Assembly: GCA_036320915.1 (NCBI GenBank)
Contig: JAXBDG010000012.1
Span: 1,910,501-1,974,500, forward strand
Direction of reading: 5' to 3'
DNA length: 64,000 bases
Origin: Linnemannia elongata
Taxonomy: Eukaryota > Mortierellomycota > Mortierellomycetes > Mortierellales > Mortierellaceae
Shown here: in pieces, positions 11,453 through 22,969 of the stretch
Layout of the letters: each line of letters starts with the position of its first letter
Numbering within the stretch: position 1 is the first letter of the stretch
Made by a program: the position numbers and the translations under genes
Notes under the pieces: model-generated
What the model saw: only the letters and a program-made list of their open reading frames with translations
Told to the model about the DNA's origin: nothing
Database searches by the model: none

Positions 11453-12599
11453 TCCTTTGTTTTGTTTCATCCACCAACCATATCCATTCAATTCAAACAG
11501 ACAACAGACAACAAAAAACAAAAAGCGACCAGCGGCACATTCTCTTTTATCAGATAGGACCATTTTCACTCATCATCCATCGGTCATTTTCTTCCATACT
11601 CCCTCTTCTCTCTTCTTCATTATTCTTTACCCATTGTTCTGTCCCAACAACCCATCCCCTTTTTTGAAACCATCCTAGCCATTCCTGGTTACTCTTCGAT
11701 TTTTATTACTCTCTTCTTTTTTTTTTCACCCACCTCACTCCCTTTCCTTTCCTTCTCTTCACCTTTCGTCGTCGTTGATTTTTTTTTCGTCGATCCTCTT
11801 CCCTCATTCCCGACTGGCAACAACAAACAACAAAAAACTGCGACAACCCCCCTTCCTTCTTTTGCCACTTTTTATTTTTAAGTTTCCTCTTCTTTCTCTT
11901 ACATTAGAGACGTAGGCCCTGCGCGTGCCTCGTTCCCATTCTCGCTTTTCTCTTCACCCCAAGTGACCTATTGGCTTTCCTCTGAGACCGCGGCTGTGCA
12001 TACACGCTCCCAAACAACTTTGCAGTCATCACACCCGATACCTCAGCCTCTCGTCTTGTTGTCGTGTTCCCCAATCAGACGCCTATAAAAGAGACCAACA
12101 ACCAACAACTCGTTTTTTTCTCGTCCTCTTTTGCTTTTCCGTCGTTAAAGCATACACTGGCAACCACAATCGTAAGGCATAAAGGGGCTTGTTATTCTAC
12201 TTTTGATGGATCCTGAATTCTGCAAAAAAAAAGGCTCCTTTTTTTTTTTCTTTTGTTTGCCACTATTGTTCCTTTTTGGGTCTTGTCTTGACATGTATGC
12301 TTACAACCTTACCGCTTACTTGTATACATACAACATCCACCACCACACACGCTCGTCCCCTCTCTCCCCTCTTCCACTTTATTGTTCTCCTTTCTACACA
12401 TGTCCTCATACGCAAAAAAACCAAACCCCTTCTTCTCCCATTCATCTTCACTCTTTTGATCCATGCAGCCTGCACTCCTCCTCTTCCCACCATCCCACCT
12501 CTCTTTTCACCCTTCAAACAGAAAGCGGCACCTTCTTCCTCCCCTCTACAAGATCAACAAAAAGCAAAACAAAACGACAAGTGACTGATATACCAAATC
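11151..12599 (+). promoter_or_regulatory. Pyrimidine-rich promoter and 5' leader of the F-box gene
   Basis: About 1.4 kb of strongly CT-rich top strand, with (CT)n tracts at 11319-11340 and 11419-11446, and TTTT/CCTT blocks up to the start codon at 12600. Long pyrimidine leaders on the sense strand are typical of fungal promoters. A TATA-like CCTATAAAAGAG lies at about 12081-12092. No transcription-factor site is claimed. Confidence 0.45.
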
Positions 12600-15500
12600 A
12601 TGCCTTCTTCTTCGTCTACTGCTCGCTCATCAACATCTCCTTCTCCTTCTTCGCCTTCTGCATCTGCTGCATCCTCGTCTCGACCTCGGCCTTCTCCTTT
12701 GTTCATTCCAGAACTGTTCAGCCGCATCATCTACTTTCTCATCTGCGACGATCATCATCACCGTGCATCCCTTCCATCTCGACCGCCCCTTCCTGCACAT
12801 CAGCATCATCCATCTCAACAACAAGATCAGCCTTCCAACCTTTCTTCATCTCGATATCCCGCAGTAGTTGATAGGGGTCACATTTTCTACAACAGTCAGG
12901 AGCACATTCGATACAAACAACTACTAGGACAACAAGAGAAGCAGCAGCGGGCAGTTTATCGAGTGGATGGACTAGATTATCAAAAGCAAGAACAAGCTCA
13001 TCCACAAAGGTTAGTTTTTTTTTCTTTCATTTGTTGTGTTTTTAGGTGTCCATTGTCAAGAGGAGGAGAACAGTGAAGAAAGTTGGTTTCTGGTTCTTGT
13101 TTCCCTTTTTTTTTTCTGTTTTCTGTTGTGTGTGAAGTGCAATTCAATTATTTCTTTCATCCTGCTTCTCATTTCCCCGCTGTCATTGCTATTTTATTCA
13201 TGCACCCATCCATTCATTCATTTCTATTCTTCTATCTTATATTCAATCCAATCTCCCCCCCCCCCCCCTATCTCTCTCTCTCTCTCTCTCTCGTTCATTG
13301 CATTGTCACTGTTTTCCTAATGGTATTGAATACTTAACAACATGACAATGGACAGCCAAAAACCTGTTTTTATAGTAATGAAAACACTTTGACCAGGTGT
13401 AGCCTGATAACCTTAATTCGTCAACTAAAATAACCACCAACTACACATCAGATCACTCCCGCCTGTCATTCGCTCATTCATTCATTCATTCATTCATTCA
13501 ATCAATTTTGATAGTCTAATTATTCTGATGCGTTCATTATTTCTATAATTGAATACATTTTACCAACTTAGATCTTCCGCCGCTTTTGTCTCTGGCGCAA
13601 CTGGTGCTTCCGAATTCCGGGCTCACTCCCTCTCCCAGTCCTCCCCCTCAGCCTCGCCTCCTTTGTCGTCTTGTTCTTCCTCATCCTTGCCAGCTTCTTC
13701 ATTCTATTCCTCATTATCATCACCATCACCGACTACCACCACCAGAAGGAAGAGCAAGGACAAGAACAAGACCTTTCAGCAAACATACCTTCACCACCAC
13801 CGTCTACGACATAATCGTCAGTCCCCAGGGACTACAATTGTAATCTGCGCCCAAGTGTGCAAGTCCTGGTCCGAACAACTCCTACCTCTACTCTGGCATA
13901 CCGTCGCCATGGATCCCCTCGACCAACCTCACTCCCTCTTTCTCTCCACCATTACCGCCCGTCGTCATTTGCCAGCTCCTGCTATTGAGCCTTCGTCCTT
14001 TTTGTCAACTGCCGTCTTTCTCCCTCCTCCCCTCCCACATCCTCCCCCGTACCCTTATCCTCAACATCATCACCACTTTTCTCATCCTCACTACCACCCT
14101 TATTATCATCCTCAGCCCTACTCCAAGAACACGTCCCAGACCCAATCGCGTTTTGAGATACCTGAAGGGCCAATTGCATCTCAAGGACTGGATCACACCT
14201 TCTCTCACTTTCGCACATTTCGTCCTCCTCCATCTACTTCTTCTTTTCATTCTTTTCCTCCTCCTCCACAATCTTCTCACACTTTGTCTTCTCATCCCTC
14301 ATCGTCATCCTTTACACCTTATCACAGCCCTCCCCAACAACAACAACAACATCATAATCATCATCATCATATTGCCACGGGCATCCCCAGCAACGGACAC
14401 TACATCCAACGCCTTCACCTCACCACCCCGTCATCCATCTACCACTTCGATCACCCTTCCGTCTCTCACCTCCAAGAACTCTCCTGCGTCGTCCCTTCCA
14501 ATTCACTTAACAGCCCAACCTTCCAAGCAGCAGAGAATATCATGACCAGGAATCTGCGCCATCAACTCCAACGACTCGCGATCGGTGGCGACCACAATGC
14601 CAACGATGGTGGCTTACTGCATTCTCAATTGCAGCAGCAACAGCGACTGCAACAACAGCAGAGGGCAGCCAGTGTTGAGAGCATGGAGGGCGACAGCAAT
14701 GATCTTTCAGGGGGATCATTCTCTCACATGCATCCATTTGACCAGTATGACAGCAATCACACTAGTCCCATTGCGGTTACTTCTGCTGGAGGTGTAACTC
14801 CTGCTGGTGGTGTTGGTGTTGACCATCGATCAGGTTCGAGTTCAGAGGGTCATTCTACTGCAGATCGAGTGAGTCAGGGTCGCAGTTGCAGCCGTCGTCG
14901 ACGTTCTTCCCCACCTTCTCCCTCTTCTTGGTCCTCAGCAATAACGACAGCAACAACCAACAGTGATCCTCCGTCTCGTCATCGCCGACACCTTAACAAC
15001 CTTCGTCGTCGATACGACCAGCATCAAGACCATCCCAACAAAAGGGTCTTGAATCATTATTATTCTTCCCCTCCTCACCTCCCTCCTACCAACAGCAGCA
15101 GTGACAACAACAGTGACCAGCAAACTCCTACTTTTGCTTCTTATCCGCCTTCTTATCATCCTTCCTCCACCTCGTCGCCATACCTCCATGCCACCGACAA
15201 TCGAAACAGCCTTGCACAACAACAGCAGCCGTTCTCAACCACTAGCTCCATATACAACGATCATGACCAGTCACACTTGCCGATATCATCTTCCACAACT
15301 CCCCCACGACTGCGACACCACTCTCATGACTGTATACCATCACCACCACAACCACAACCACAACCACAACCGACCGGCTTCTTCACCCCTCCTCCTCCCC
15401 CTCTCCGCCAGGACTTGATCCTTCGCCAGCAGCCTGTTCACCTCACACAGCTGTCGTTGTACCAGTACACGTTCGTACTCGAGGAGTGGGTCGAGATGAT

Positions 15501-18249
15501 GAGGATGATGCCCTCGCTCCAACACCTCGACCTCGAGATCGTCTATGCCCTTCCCTCTCGTTCTTCTTCCTCCTCTACGTCAGGAACGGCAATGGATTCG
15601 GCTCGGTCGTCGAGTTCACTGCTGTTGTCTCAATCCCTCTGGAACGTCCATCCGTCTTCTCCTTCCCCTCCCTCGTCTTCTAGTGCTTCTTCGCCTACTT
15701 TTGGGAATCGAGTGTACCACCAGAGACAGACGACCCCTGGAGCTCACAGTTTCACCAGCAGCAGTAGTGAGAGTCAAGGTGGTATGGGTACCCACACCAA
15801 CAGCTCTGACGATAATAGCAACGATATGGAAGACGAGGAGTTGGATATAAATGGTCTTATTATTGATGATGGTCAGGTGGAGGAGGAGAATGGACTGGGG
15901 CACCCACGAGAACAGCAGCAAGTACAACAGCACCCACCCTCTGGAGAAGTACAAGGCGGAGAAGTAGGTCTCTCCGATGTGGTGGCGGCGACAGCAGGAT
16001 TCTTGACCGGCGAAATTGACGACAACGACCTGTCTCTCCGCCCCTCTCCTTCTCCTCCAATTATCCCCTCCCCTCCTTCGACTCCCCGTTGGTCCAAAAC
16101 TCATTTTAGCATTAACAGTCACGTCATTCCCGGTGGAACTCCTTCTTCCCGGCGACATGGACATCATTCTCATCGATTTGACCCTCGGGCAAGTACAAGT
16201 GCCACCCCTAGTACTCGACACCCTCACCCCCATGCTCACCCCCCTCGACAACACTCCCGCCATTCTATGAGTGAGAACGCAAAAAGTGGGTATGACCACA
16301 GTCAAGAAGTGATGATGACACCACTCGCTCTGTCGCTCGTCTTCCAGTTCCCTGCGGTTCGCTCACTCATCTTCCGTGGACCCTGTATCCTCCCGGGAGT
16401 ACTCGAATTCTTGCCCAACCTCGACAGTCTCTCCCTCCTTCCCTCTCCCTCTTTCGGGTACGGTCGCCCTACTCCTTCTGCGCCTGTGCCCATCAAGTCC
16501 AGGATGTCGTCTCACCCTTTCTCTTTGGCACCCAACTCGTCGTCGGTGTCAAGGTCGTCGTTGTTCTTGGAACTGTCACAGATCCTGCAGGACAGGTGCC
16601 TTCACATCCATCGACTTGTCCTGACAGAACCTTCCATCATGTCCAACTTGGCGACAGTGGGACAGTTACCCATTTTGTTGCAGACCATGCCTGCGCGATT
16701 GGTCCACGTCGAGTTGTCGTTGCGTGGTCCTAGTGGAGAAGTAGAGAAGGAGGTTGTCCAGGCCCTGGTGAAGTCGCATGGAGATTCGTTGAAATCATTT
16801 GTTGTTACCCCTCTGTTGTTGTCAGTGGTGGAGGATCCTGTTGTTCCTCCCCCGCACTACCCCTTCGCACAAGCACAACAGGCGCACGCTCCGCTCGACA
16901 ATGTCTATTTTGGGTCGGCTCAGCATGGGTATATGCAACAGCAACAGATGCAACAAGGTTTGAATTATTTTTCGCCTTCCTTGCAGCAGCAGCATCAACA
17001 AGATCTAGCGAGCGGTCAGGGTCCTACTCCTACTCCTTCTACACAACAGCAACACCAGCAACCACACACAAGGCCAACAAACCTTACCTCCAAGGTCGCC
17101 ACCAACTCGTTCCCTCTGCTCTCGGTCCTAGAGTCCTGTCCATCCCTCGTCATCGCTGACTGTCATCTCCCTGTCCCCCTCCAATCCGTCATTGCCTCCT
17201 TCCCAAACTGGGCTTGTCATTCTCGACTCCGGGTCCTGCGATTAGAGTTGGAGGAGTTGTCCGGAGCCGGAGCTATGGATGCGGATGAGGAAGCCGTTAT
17301 GGAGATGTTCGTCAAGGGTTTATTCATTGGATCGCGGGTTGATGTGGAGCTGGAGGATGTGGAGCTGGAGACGAGTGACGTTGGCGAGTCATCTTCTTGG
17401 TCTTCGGCGCCTGCTGGTGGTCCTGGTGAGGTCTCGTCTGGAGGTTCGCCGTTCCTGCCTCATTCGCATTCGCCAACCTCGTCTGGATCGACCACACCAG
17501 GGACAGTGCTCTCATCTTCTTCGTCTGGAGGGTCGATGACCGTACCGCCTGTGCATCATCCTCTGCGGGCACCTTCTCTATTAGACGAGACGGGTCTAGC
17601 GTCGGCTTCACAGTCCCCCTCGTCTTCATTGTCGTCTTGGACTACCGGGTCCGCATCCTCTGGCCATCAAGCTCCTTCTACTACTTCTACAGAGTCTACG
17701 TCCTGTTCGAGTGGTGGATCGATGCAGGATGTGTGGCAGAGTCAAAGACGAGAAGGGAAGCAGCAGAGGGTTCTGGGACAGGCGTTCGCTATGACTGCTT
17801 CTCCTTTGTCTTTGTCATCCGGCGCTTCTGCCGTTTCGACGGGTGCTTCAACGGCTTCTTCTTCTTCGTCCGTAGGTGGTGCCAATCCAGGAGGAGGCTC
17901 CTATTTCCCTCCTCCTCCACCAACCCTCAGCACCACTTTTTCTTCCTCCTCTTCCTCTTCCGCATCAACACAATCCTTCTCCAAATCCAAATCCAAACAC
18001 TCCTCACGCCAGAGCCAGAACCTGAGTCAGAGCAGTCAAGACGAAAGAAAGAGTCGAGAAGCAGTCTCAAACTTCCTGTCATCCTGCTCGAATTATCAAG
18101 TCGACGTGGTCGGGAAACTGATGGCCTTACAGTTCTTGGTAGAGCATCAACTTGCGACGATACCGCGGTTGGAGTGCTTTTGGTTGGGAGGCAAGATGTT
18201 CCGGATTCCTAATCGGCGGTCCACCTCTTCATCTTCGACTTCGTCGTAG
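12600..18249 (+). CDS. Large F-box protein, Ser/Pro/Gln/His-rich
   Basis: Two exons, 12600-13009 and 13572-18249, give about 1695 residues. The donor (AAAG|GTTAGT) and acceptor (ACTTAG|ATC) restore phase. The first half of an F-box is PLFIPELFSRIIYFL at residues 34-48. The second half, ICAQVCKSWSEQLLPLLWHTV at about 228-248, matches the usual end of a fungal F-box (VCKSW...LLW). The two halves are split by about 180 low-complexity residues spanning the intron. The rest has Ser, Pro, Gln and His runs, with ordered stretches (VEMMRMMPSLQHLDLEIVY, FPAVRSLIF) resembling leucine-rich-repeat strands of F-box/LRR proteins. Expected role: substrate adaptor of an SCF ubiquitin ligase binding Skp1. Substrate unknown. 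Confidence 0.75.
13010..13571 (+). other. 562-bp intron with microsatellites
   Basis: Longer than the 90-130 bp introns nearby. It holds a C-run (13254-13268), (CT)n (13269-13292) and (ATTC)n at about 13477-13500. Boundaries are inferred from phase and consensus only. Confidence 0.6.
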
Positions 18250-18541
18250 GTTTTTAGGTTGGTGGATGTAGTTTATTGTTTTCTTTTGTAGGTTAGAAAT
18301 TAAAAAACATGATTGATCAGCAATGAAGGATTGTTGTTAGAGAGAGAGTGTGTGTGTGTGTGTGCTGTTTTTTTTTTCTTGGGGAAAGAAGAGGGGGAGG
18401 GAGTGACGAGTGGTTGTGAGAGGGAACAGGGTGTATGAAGGCTCTAGCAGGCGTGGGTGGCTATAACTTTGCTTGGTTACAAAGGGTAGTGGTTTGATCA
18501 GCTCAACTTGCTTCGCCCTTTCCTTTTTTTACCGACGCGTC

Positions 18542-18592
<51 letters not shown>

Positions 18593-18775
18593 CTCAAGAG
18601 CACATCTACGTGCGCTGCCTGTTAAGTGATGGCTGGCATTTGATCCTAGTCTCTCGCTCTGGATATCTCCGTCTGCGACGTTTTGCCCGAGGACCGGTTC
18701 CTGGCCCTGACTCTGTTTTTGTCAAGTCTTGCTTCCGCCTCTGTGGCATTGAACACTTCTGGATATTCGGTCTCG
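18250..18775. other. Intergenic, with (TG)n and (GA)n microsatellites
   Basis: 3' flank of the F-box gene. (TG)n at about 18349-18363 and (GA)n of more than 40 bp at 18546-18590. No gene seen. Confidence 0.6.
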
Positions 18776-19471
18776 TCATGTGACATCTGCCACCAATTGA
18801 GTTCCTGTCACTTTCCACCACGGCACCACTCTAGGGGCCTTCTTGTGGTCGTGGTGCTGCTTAGCGTGAGGATGCTTCTTCTTGGCTGCGGTAGCGGCAG
18901 CGTGAAGATTGTGGTGGTGGTAGTCCGAGTGATCCATCTTGTCAGCATGACGGTGGTTATGTGTCGCTTGCGGTGTTCCTGAGCAGCCTTGTGGTGGTAG
19001 TGTCTGGCTTCTTGCTTCGTCTTATTCTGTCCACCTTTGACCTCTTCGTAGCCGACGAGGCGTTGAAGACCTCCTGCGCCTTCTTCTTCTTCCCCTCCTC
19101 CTGCTGCTGCTGCTTCTTGACTGCCGTTTTCTTCCCCTTCGCCACCTCCTTATCCTTTGTGACCTTCTTCGCCTCTTTTCTTTGGCTTCGCTCTTGTCCT
19201 TCTTTTTTTCCTCGCCATTCTTGGCCTTCTCAGCAGCTTTGTCGTTCTTTTCGTCCACAAAGTCGTTAAAGATATTAACGCGTCACTCGAGTTCTGAGAG
19301 TGAGGGGTAGATGAATTTTTTTCTTCAGAGCCTCTTCCAAGATGACGAGTTCGTCCCTCCACTGCTGCAGCGGTAGGAGGGGAGGGAGGAGCGGCGGCAG
19401 CCTCTTGCGCTTGGACGGTTGAGAGGGCGACAGAGGGCACAAGCGCCTAGACCGATTGTGATCAGATGCAT
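18776..19471 (-). pseudogene. Broken gene for a secreted Lys/Ala- and His-rich protein
   Basis: The ATG at 19471 gives a hydrophobic start (MHLITIGLGA), but the rest of a plausible signal region (LVPSVALSTVQAQ) is in the next frame. Downstream, three frames in turn carry coherent low-complexity coding: VDEKNDKAAEKAKNGEEKKK, then KGKKTAVKKQQQQEEGKKKK, then HHKAAQEHRKRH and a His-rich tail (HADKMDHSDYHHHNLHAAA) ending at a TGA at 18776-18778. At least four single-base frame changes separate them. The composition and signal-peptide-like start recall the secreted Lys-rich gene at 33574-34302, though no clear alignment is seen. Either a recent pseudogene or a poorly assembled real gene. Function unknown. 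Confidence 0.55.
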
Positions 19472-20008
19472 GGTTGTCGATGGGGGCGTGTGTTGTTGTT
19501 GTTCAGGTAAGAGAGTATTGCTGTCCTAGATGAGTGTAGGCGTGTGGGGGTGGATGTGTAATAGAAAGGAAGGGTGGAACGTGTTTATGTGAAGGAAATG
19601 AGTCTAATGAAAAGGGTATATTTTTATGGCGGGAGTGTGAATAAGATGGAGAAATAAAAAGAACAAGAATGAGAATGAGAAAGAAAGAAGAACTGAGAAT
19701 AATGGAGTGGAATGCAATAAGGAAGCAATGGGGATGCAAGGAACGGATGCTTCCGTTGTCGACTACATTCTCTCGTCCTTTTTTATTTCAGCGAAAGGAC
19801 AAACATTTAAGAAAAGGGGTGAACACAAATATGATGAGATTTAGAGAGAATCAAGGAAGAGTGAACGATCCTCTCTTCATTCTTTATTACCGAAACAGAG
19901 TGGGTCGGTCAAAGGGGCGAACGCGCGATAGAAGAAGGGGCGACAGAATGAGCGAGTAACGAACGAATAAAGAAGAGCAGGATGATTCGAATTTATTACA
20001 ACACCTGG
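19472..20008. other. Intergenic, no supported gene
   Basis: Upstream side of the minus-strand secreted gene. GT-rich and AG-rich with T runs. It ends at the junction with 28S rRNA-derived sequence. Confidence 0.5.
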
Positions 20009-20022
20009 CTCATAGCGATGTT

Positions 20023-20058
<36 letters not shown>

Positions 20059-20541
20059 ACTGAAGCAGAATTCAGTAAGCGTTAGATTGTTCACCCACTA
20101 ATAGGGAACGTGAGCTGAGGTTTAGACCGTTGTGAGACAGGTTAGTTTTACCCTACTGATGAAAAGTTGTTGCAATAGTAATTGAACTTAGTACGAGAGG
20201 AGCCGTTCATTCGGATAATTGGTATTTGGGCCTGCCTGAGCAGGCAATGGACCAAAGCTACCATCCATTGGGTTATGGCTGAACGCTTCTTAGCCAGAAC
20301 CCGTGCTAGATCGCGACGACTACCGCCTTTTCCGATTTTTAGTTGAATACGAATAGATCTTCGGATCCTGAATCATACTACAAGGGGTCGATCTTGCAGA
20401 GTGGAAAGACTTTGTGAGGTTTCTCCTAATGTTAGTTTCAAATATTGGAAGAGATAAATCCATTGCAGACGACTTTAATTGAACGGGGGGTATTGTAAGC
20501 AATAGAGCAGCCTTTGTTACGATCTGCTGAGATTAAGCCCA
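20009..20541 (+). rRNA. 28S rRNA 3'-end fragment (left copy, diverged)
   Basis: Recognisable 28S large-subunit rRNA 3' domain: GCTTTTTGATCCTTCGATG, GGCTCTTCCTATCAT, CCCACTAATAGGGAACGTGAG, the sarcin-ricin loop AGTACGAGAGGA (20190-20201), TTCATTCGGATAATTGG, GACGACTTTAATTGAACG, and the mature 3' end CTGCTGAGATTAAGCCC (20524-20540). The 5' boundary is abrupt at about 20009. Several substitutions at normally invariant positions (for example GAGGAGCCG after the loop) mark it as a non-functional fragment. It faces the right copy in convergent orientation across the DIRS element. Confidence 0.9.
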
Positions 20542-20755
20542 TTGGGACACAGAGAGAGAAAAAGGTTTAAAAGGCCAAGGGAGTGTGGACAATGAAAGAA
20601 AAAGAAGAGGGGTTTCAAAAAGCCAAGGAGCAGTAATAGACAAATAGAGGCACCGCTACTCACTGAGCGAAACCCCTTAACTCATGCCACGACGCTGTTG
20701 CAATCCATACCTCTTGCGCCTAACATATATCTTACCGTACTGGAGCATTGTAGAT
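20542..20755. other. Spacer between left 28S fragment and DIRS terminus
   Basis: About 214 bp of purine-rich DNA with no similarity by eye to the corresponding spacer at 24343-24492. Confidence 0.5.
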
Positions 20756-20810
20756 AATGTCTCTTTTCGCCGAGGACTTGTCCGACGGCTTATAAACATT
20801 GTACGAGATG

Positions 20811-20905
20811 GGAAACCCACTTCATGTCAACGTGACTATCTTTATTTCTTCAGCAATTCCAGAGATAAAAAAGAAAAAAGCGCAGTACCTAGAACCTCAC
20901 CATCC
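20811..20905. repeat. DIRS inverted terminal repeat, left (3') copy
   Basis: The segment starting GGGAAACCCACTTCATGTCA and running to CCTAGAACCTCACCATC is repeated in inverse orientation at about 24233-24327. Confidence 0.85.
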
Positions 20906-20958
20906 GCGTAGGAACTTTGCGAGGTAAAAAAACTACACTAATGGGGTGGGATGGGCGG

Positions 20959-21064
20959 GACATGAAGTGGGTTTCCCATCTCGTACAATGTTTATAAGCC
21001 GTCGGACAAGTCCTCGGCGAAAAGAGACATTGTACTTCAAGAGAGGGAAACCCACTTCATGTCA
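20959..21064. repeat. DIRS internal complementary region
   Basis: 20959-21030 is the reverse complement of 20757-20827 (left end). 21031-21064 has the same sequence as the minus-strand reading of the right end. The two halves meet at 21030/21031, as in the circular-junction template proposed for DIRS elements. Confidence 0.85.
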
Positions 21065-21074
21065 CTCCAGCTAA

Positions 21075-22310
21075 TTAGCCGGCCAGCGTGACGTGGGTCA
21101 AGTTCTTGACGGACCGGCGAGACAAGCGATAAAAAGACTCGTACGTCGCCGAGTGCGCCCAAAAGCCTTGGGCCTGCACCTCGTCCGAAGTAGCACCATG
21201 CTCAATGGCTAGGGAGGAGCCAAGAGAGCGACCAGACGGTGCTTTTTCCATGCCCGGGGGCAATGGAAGAAGGTCGGAAACCTTGGTGATGTGGCGGCCA
21301 ATCGTGTCAGAAGTGGCCGCCTGGTTGATGTCGAAAATGTATCGAATCAACGGGTTAAAAGTCTGGTCCAAATAGGGGTGCTTAACGCTGGTGTCAGAGT
21401 TTCACTCTGAGATGACGACAACCTGACGCCACCAATCCTTCTCACCGCCACCAATATTCGAGATCCTTCCGTGCTTACTAATCAACCATTAACAGAAAGC
21501 TCTAGAAACCTTTACAACAGTACAAATAGTATCCACCTTCCATAGTTAGTCCCTTAGTCGAAGTTGACTCACTTTATTAAAGCATATTGTTCCCTAGCTA
21601 TCTAAATCGTAGTTCCCTCATTCCCTCATTCTCTCGTTTCGTTCCCCACATTTTCAAGGCGACTACTTGGCCGCCTTGTGACAGCTGGTAAGCGTAGCAG
21701 GGGCGAGCTGTGCCACGTAGCACTGGTAGGTGGCAACGGGACAGATAAGCGGATCTTCATGGGGATGAATAAAGACCGACTTGATAATGTGTTCCCCTGC
21801 TCGTTTCTCCTTAGGTCCCACCACTTGCAGCTCAAGTTCACCAGATGGCAAAACCAAGCTGTGGGAGACATCCACGCGATGGATATCTGAGGGGCGCATG
21901 AAACCGCAGACGGCCAACAACCAGCACAACTTAGGCAGCAGCTGACCGGGATTGAGGTCCGAGTTGGGTCCCATGGCGCGAAAGTTGTCCAGCACAGGCG
22001 TGATGTCAATGGGTGTGTTGATGAAACGCTTGATGGAGTTGCTGGACAGGTGGCGAAAGAAATCGCGGAAGGTAGAGTTGTTCCAGAAAGAGAGGCGATC
22101 TGGAAATAAATCGAGGATGGCGGAGCGGTAATTGTTGACTGTTCCGGGTTTCCACCCTTTAGTCTCAATACCTTCGGCCAAAAAATTGAGCAGCTCGACC
22201 GCCTTGGGATTGAACGGGTCGATGGAGTTCGTGGAGCAGTGAAGGATCCATTGTGCCTGAGGGCCCTTGTAGTGGTGTTTGCGGGTCTTGGCAAGGGTGG
22301 ACTCCGTCAT
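21075..22310 (-). pseudogene. DIRS tyrosine recombinase, interrupted
   Basis: N-terminal and first catalytic part from about 22310 to 21663: TVNNYRSAILDLF, then CGFMRPSDIHRVD with the first catalytic Arg. The frame stops at 21663-21665. The C-terminal part is at 21371-21075: RHITKVSDL, GRSLGSSLAIEHGAT with the second Arg, and YESFYRLSRR with the nucleophile region. About 290 bp (21372-21662) with no recombinase similarity separates them. In an intact enzyme these parts are continuous, so the gene is disrupted. The enzyme family integrates DIRS circles without target duplication. Confidence 0.8.
21372..21662. mobile_element. Insertion (possible solo LTR) within the DIRS recombinase
   Basis: The segment lies exactly where the recombinase reading is broken. 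On the top strand an interval from TGTCAGAGTTTCACTCTGAG (about 21392) to CGTTCCCCACA (about 21650) begins TG and ends CA, as an LTR would. I could not find a clear 4-6 bp target duplication, so the identity is tentative. Confidence 0.4.
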
Positions 22311-22969
22311 TACTTTGACAGTGGCAGCTGATGCGCCTTCCTCCGTAAGCCGCTGCCGCTGATGCGCCATGCTGCTAGTGTCCAGTCGAGCTGATTGCCG
22401 TCTGGAGAAAAGGCGAGACGATCCTGCGGCTGGATCAGGAGAGGAGGTTGGAGTGCAAGGTTCCGTAGGGTTGGAAACCATATCGCTGATGGCCAGTAAG
22501 GAGTCACCAGAGTGATTGTTGACTGTTCCCTCTGTATCTTCGCCAGACACTGTGAGATGAGGGCCCATGGTGGGCTGGCAAAGCCGTTCTCCTGAACCCA
22601 AGGCACTCTGAGTGCGTTTGTTGCTAGTGCTTGTGGATCCGGCTTCCATGAGAAGAACCGTGGGAGCTGAGTGTTGGTCCTGGATGCGAATAGGTCCACT
22701 GTGTGTGGGCCCCACATCCTGTCGATCTGCTGAAATAGACTTGGGTGTAGCGTCCATTCCGTCTGAAGCCAAAGGGCCCGGGATGGGCGGTCCGCTGGAT
22801 TGTCCTCCGACTTGATGAACGATGTCATGACCCTCGTTCCCGTCTGTAGACAGTGTGTCCATATCTGGCGTGAAAGATCCATGAGAAGTGTTGACTTGGT
22901 GCCGCCGAACTTGGTCACATAAGCCAGAGCTGTTGTGCTGTCCGAGTGGAGCTGGATTACCTTCCCCAT
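22310..22969 (-). CDS. DIRS RNase H segment (pol fragment)
   Basis: Reads VIQLHSDSTTALAYVTKFGG, then EDNPADRPSRALW, WGPHTVDLFASRTN and PRFFSWKPDPQALATNALR, the conserved RNase H and connection region of DIRS pol proteins. It overlaps the recombinase frame, as is usual for DIRS. Upstream it joins directly to the start of the reverse transcriptase at about 22970, with the catalytic YxDD palm region absent. Confidence 0.85.
   Translation of the reverse strand: MGKVIQLHSDSTTALAYVTKFGGTKSTLLMDLSRQIWTHCLQTGTRVMTSFIKSEDNPADRPSRALWLQTEWTLHPSLFQQIDRMWGPHTVDLFASRTNTQLPRFFSWKPDPQALATNALRVPWVQENGFASPPWALISQCLAKIQREQSTITLVTPYWPSAIWFPTLRNLALQPPLLIQPQDRLAFSPDGNQLDWTLAAWRISGSGLRRKAHQLPLSK

Noticed and set aside
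20684..20911. Plus-strand 75-codon frame, with a similar one on the minus strand at 24020-24340
   Set aside because: Both are readings of the DIRS terminal repeats rather than a conserved protein.
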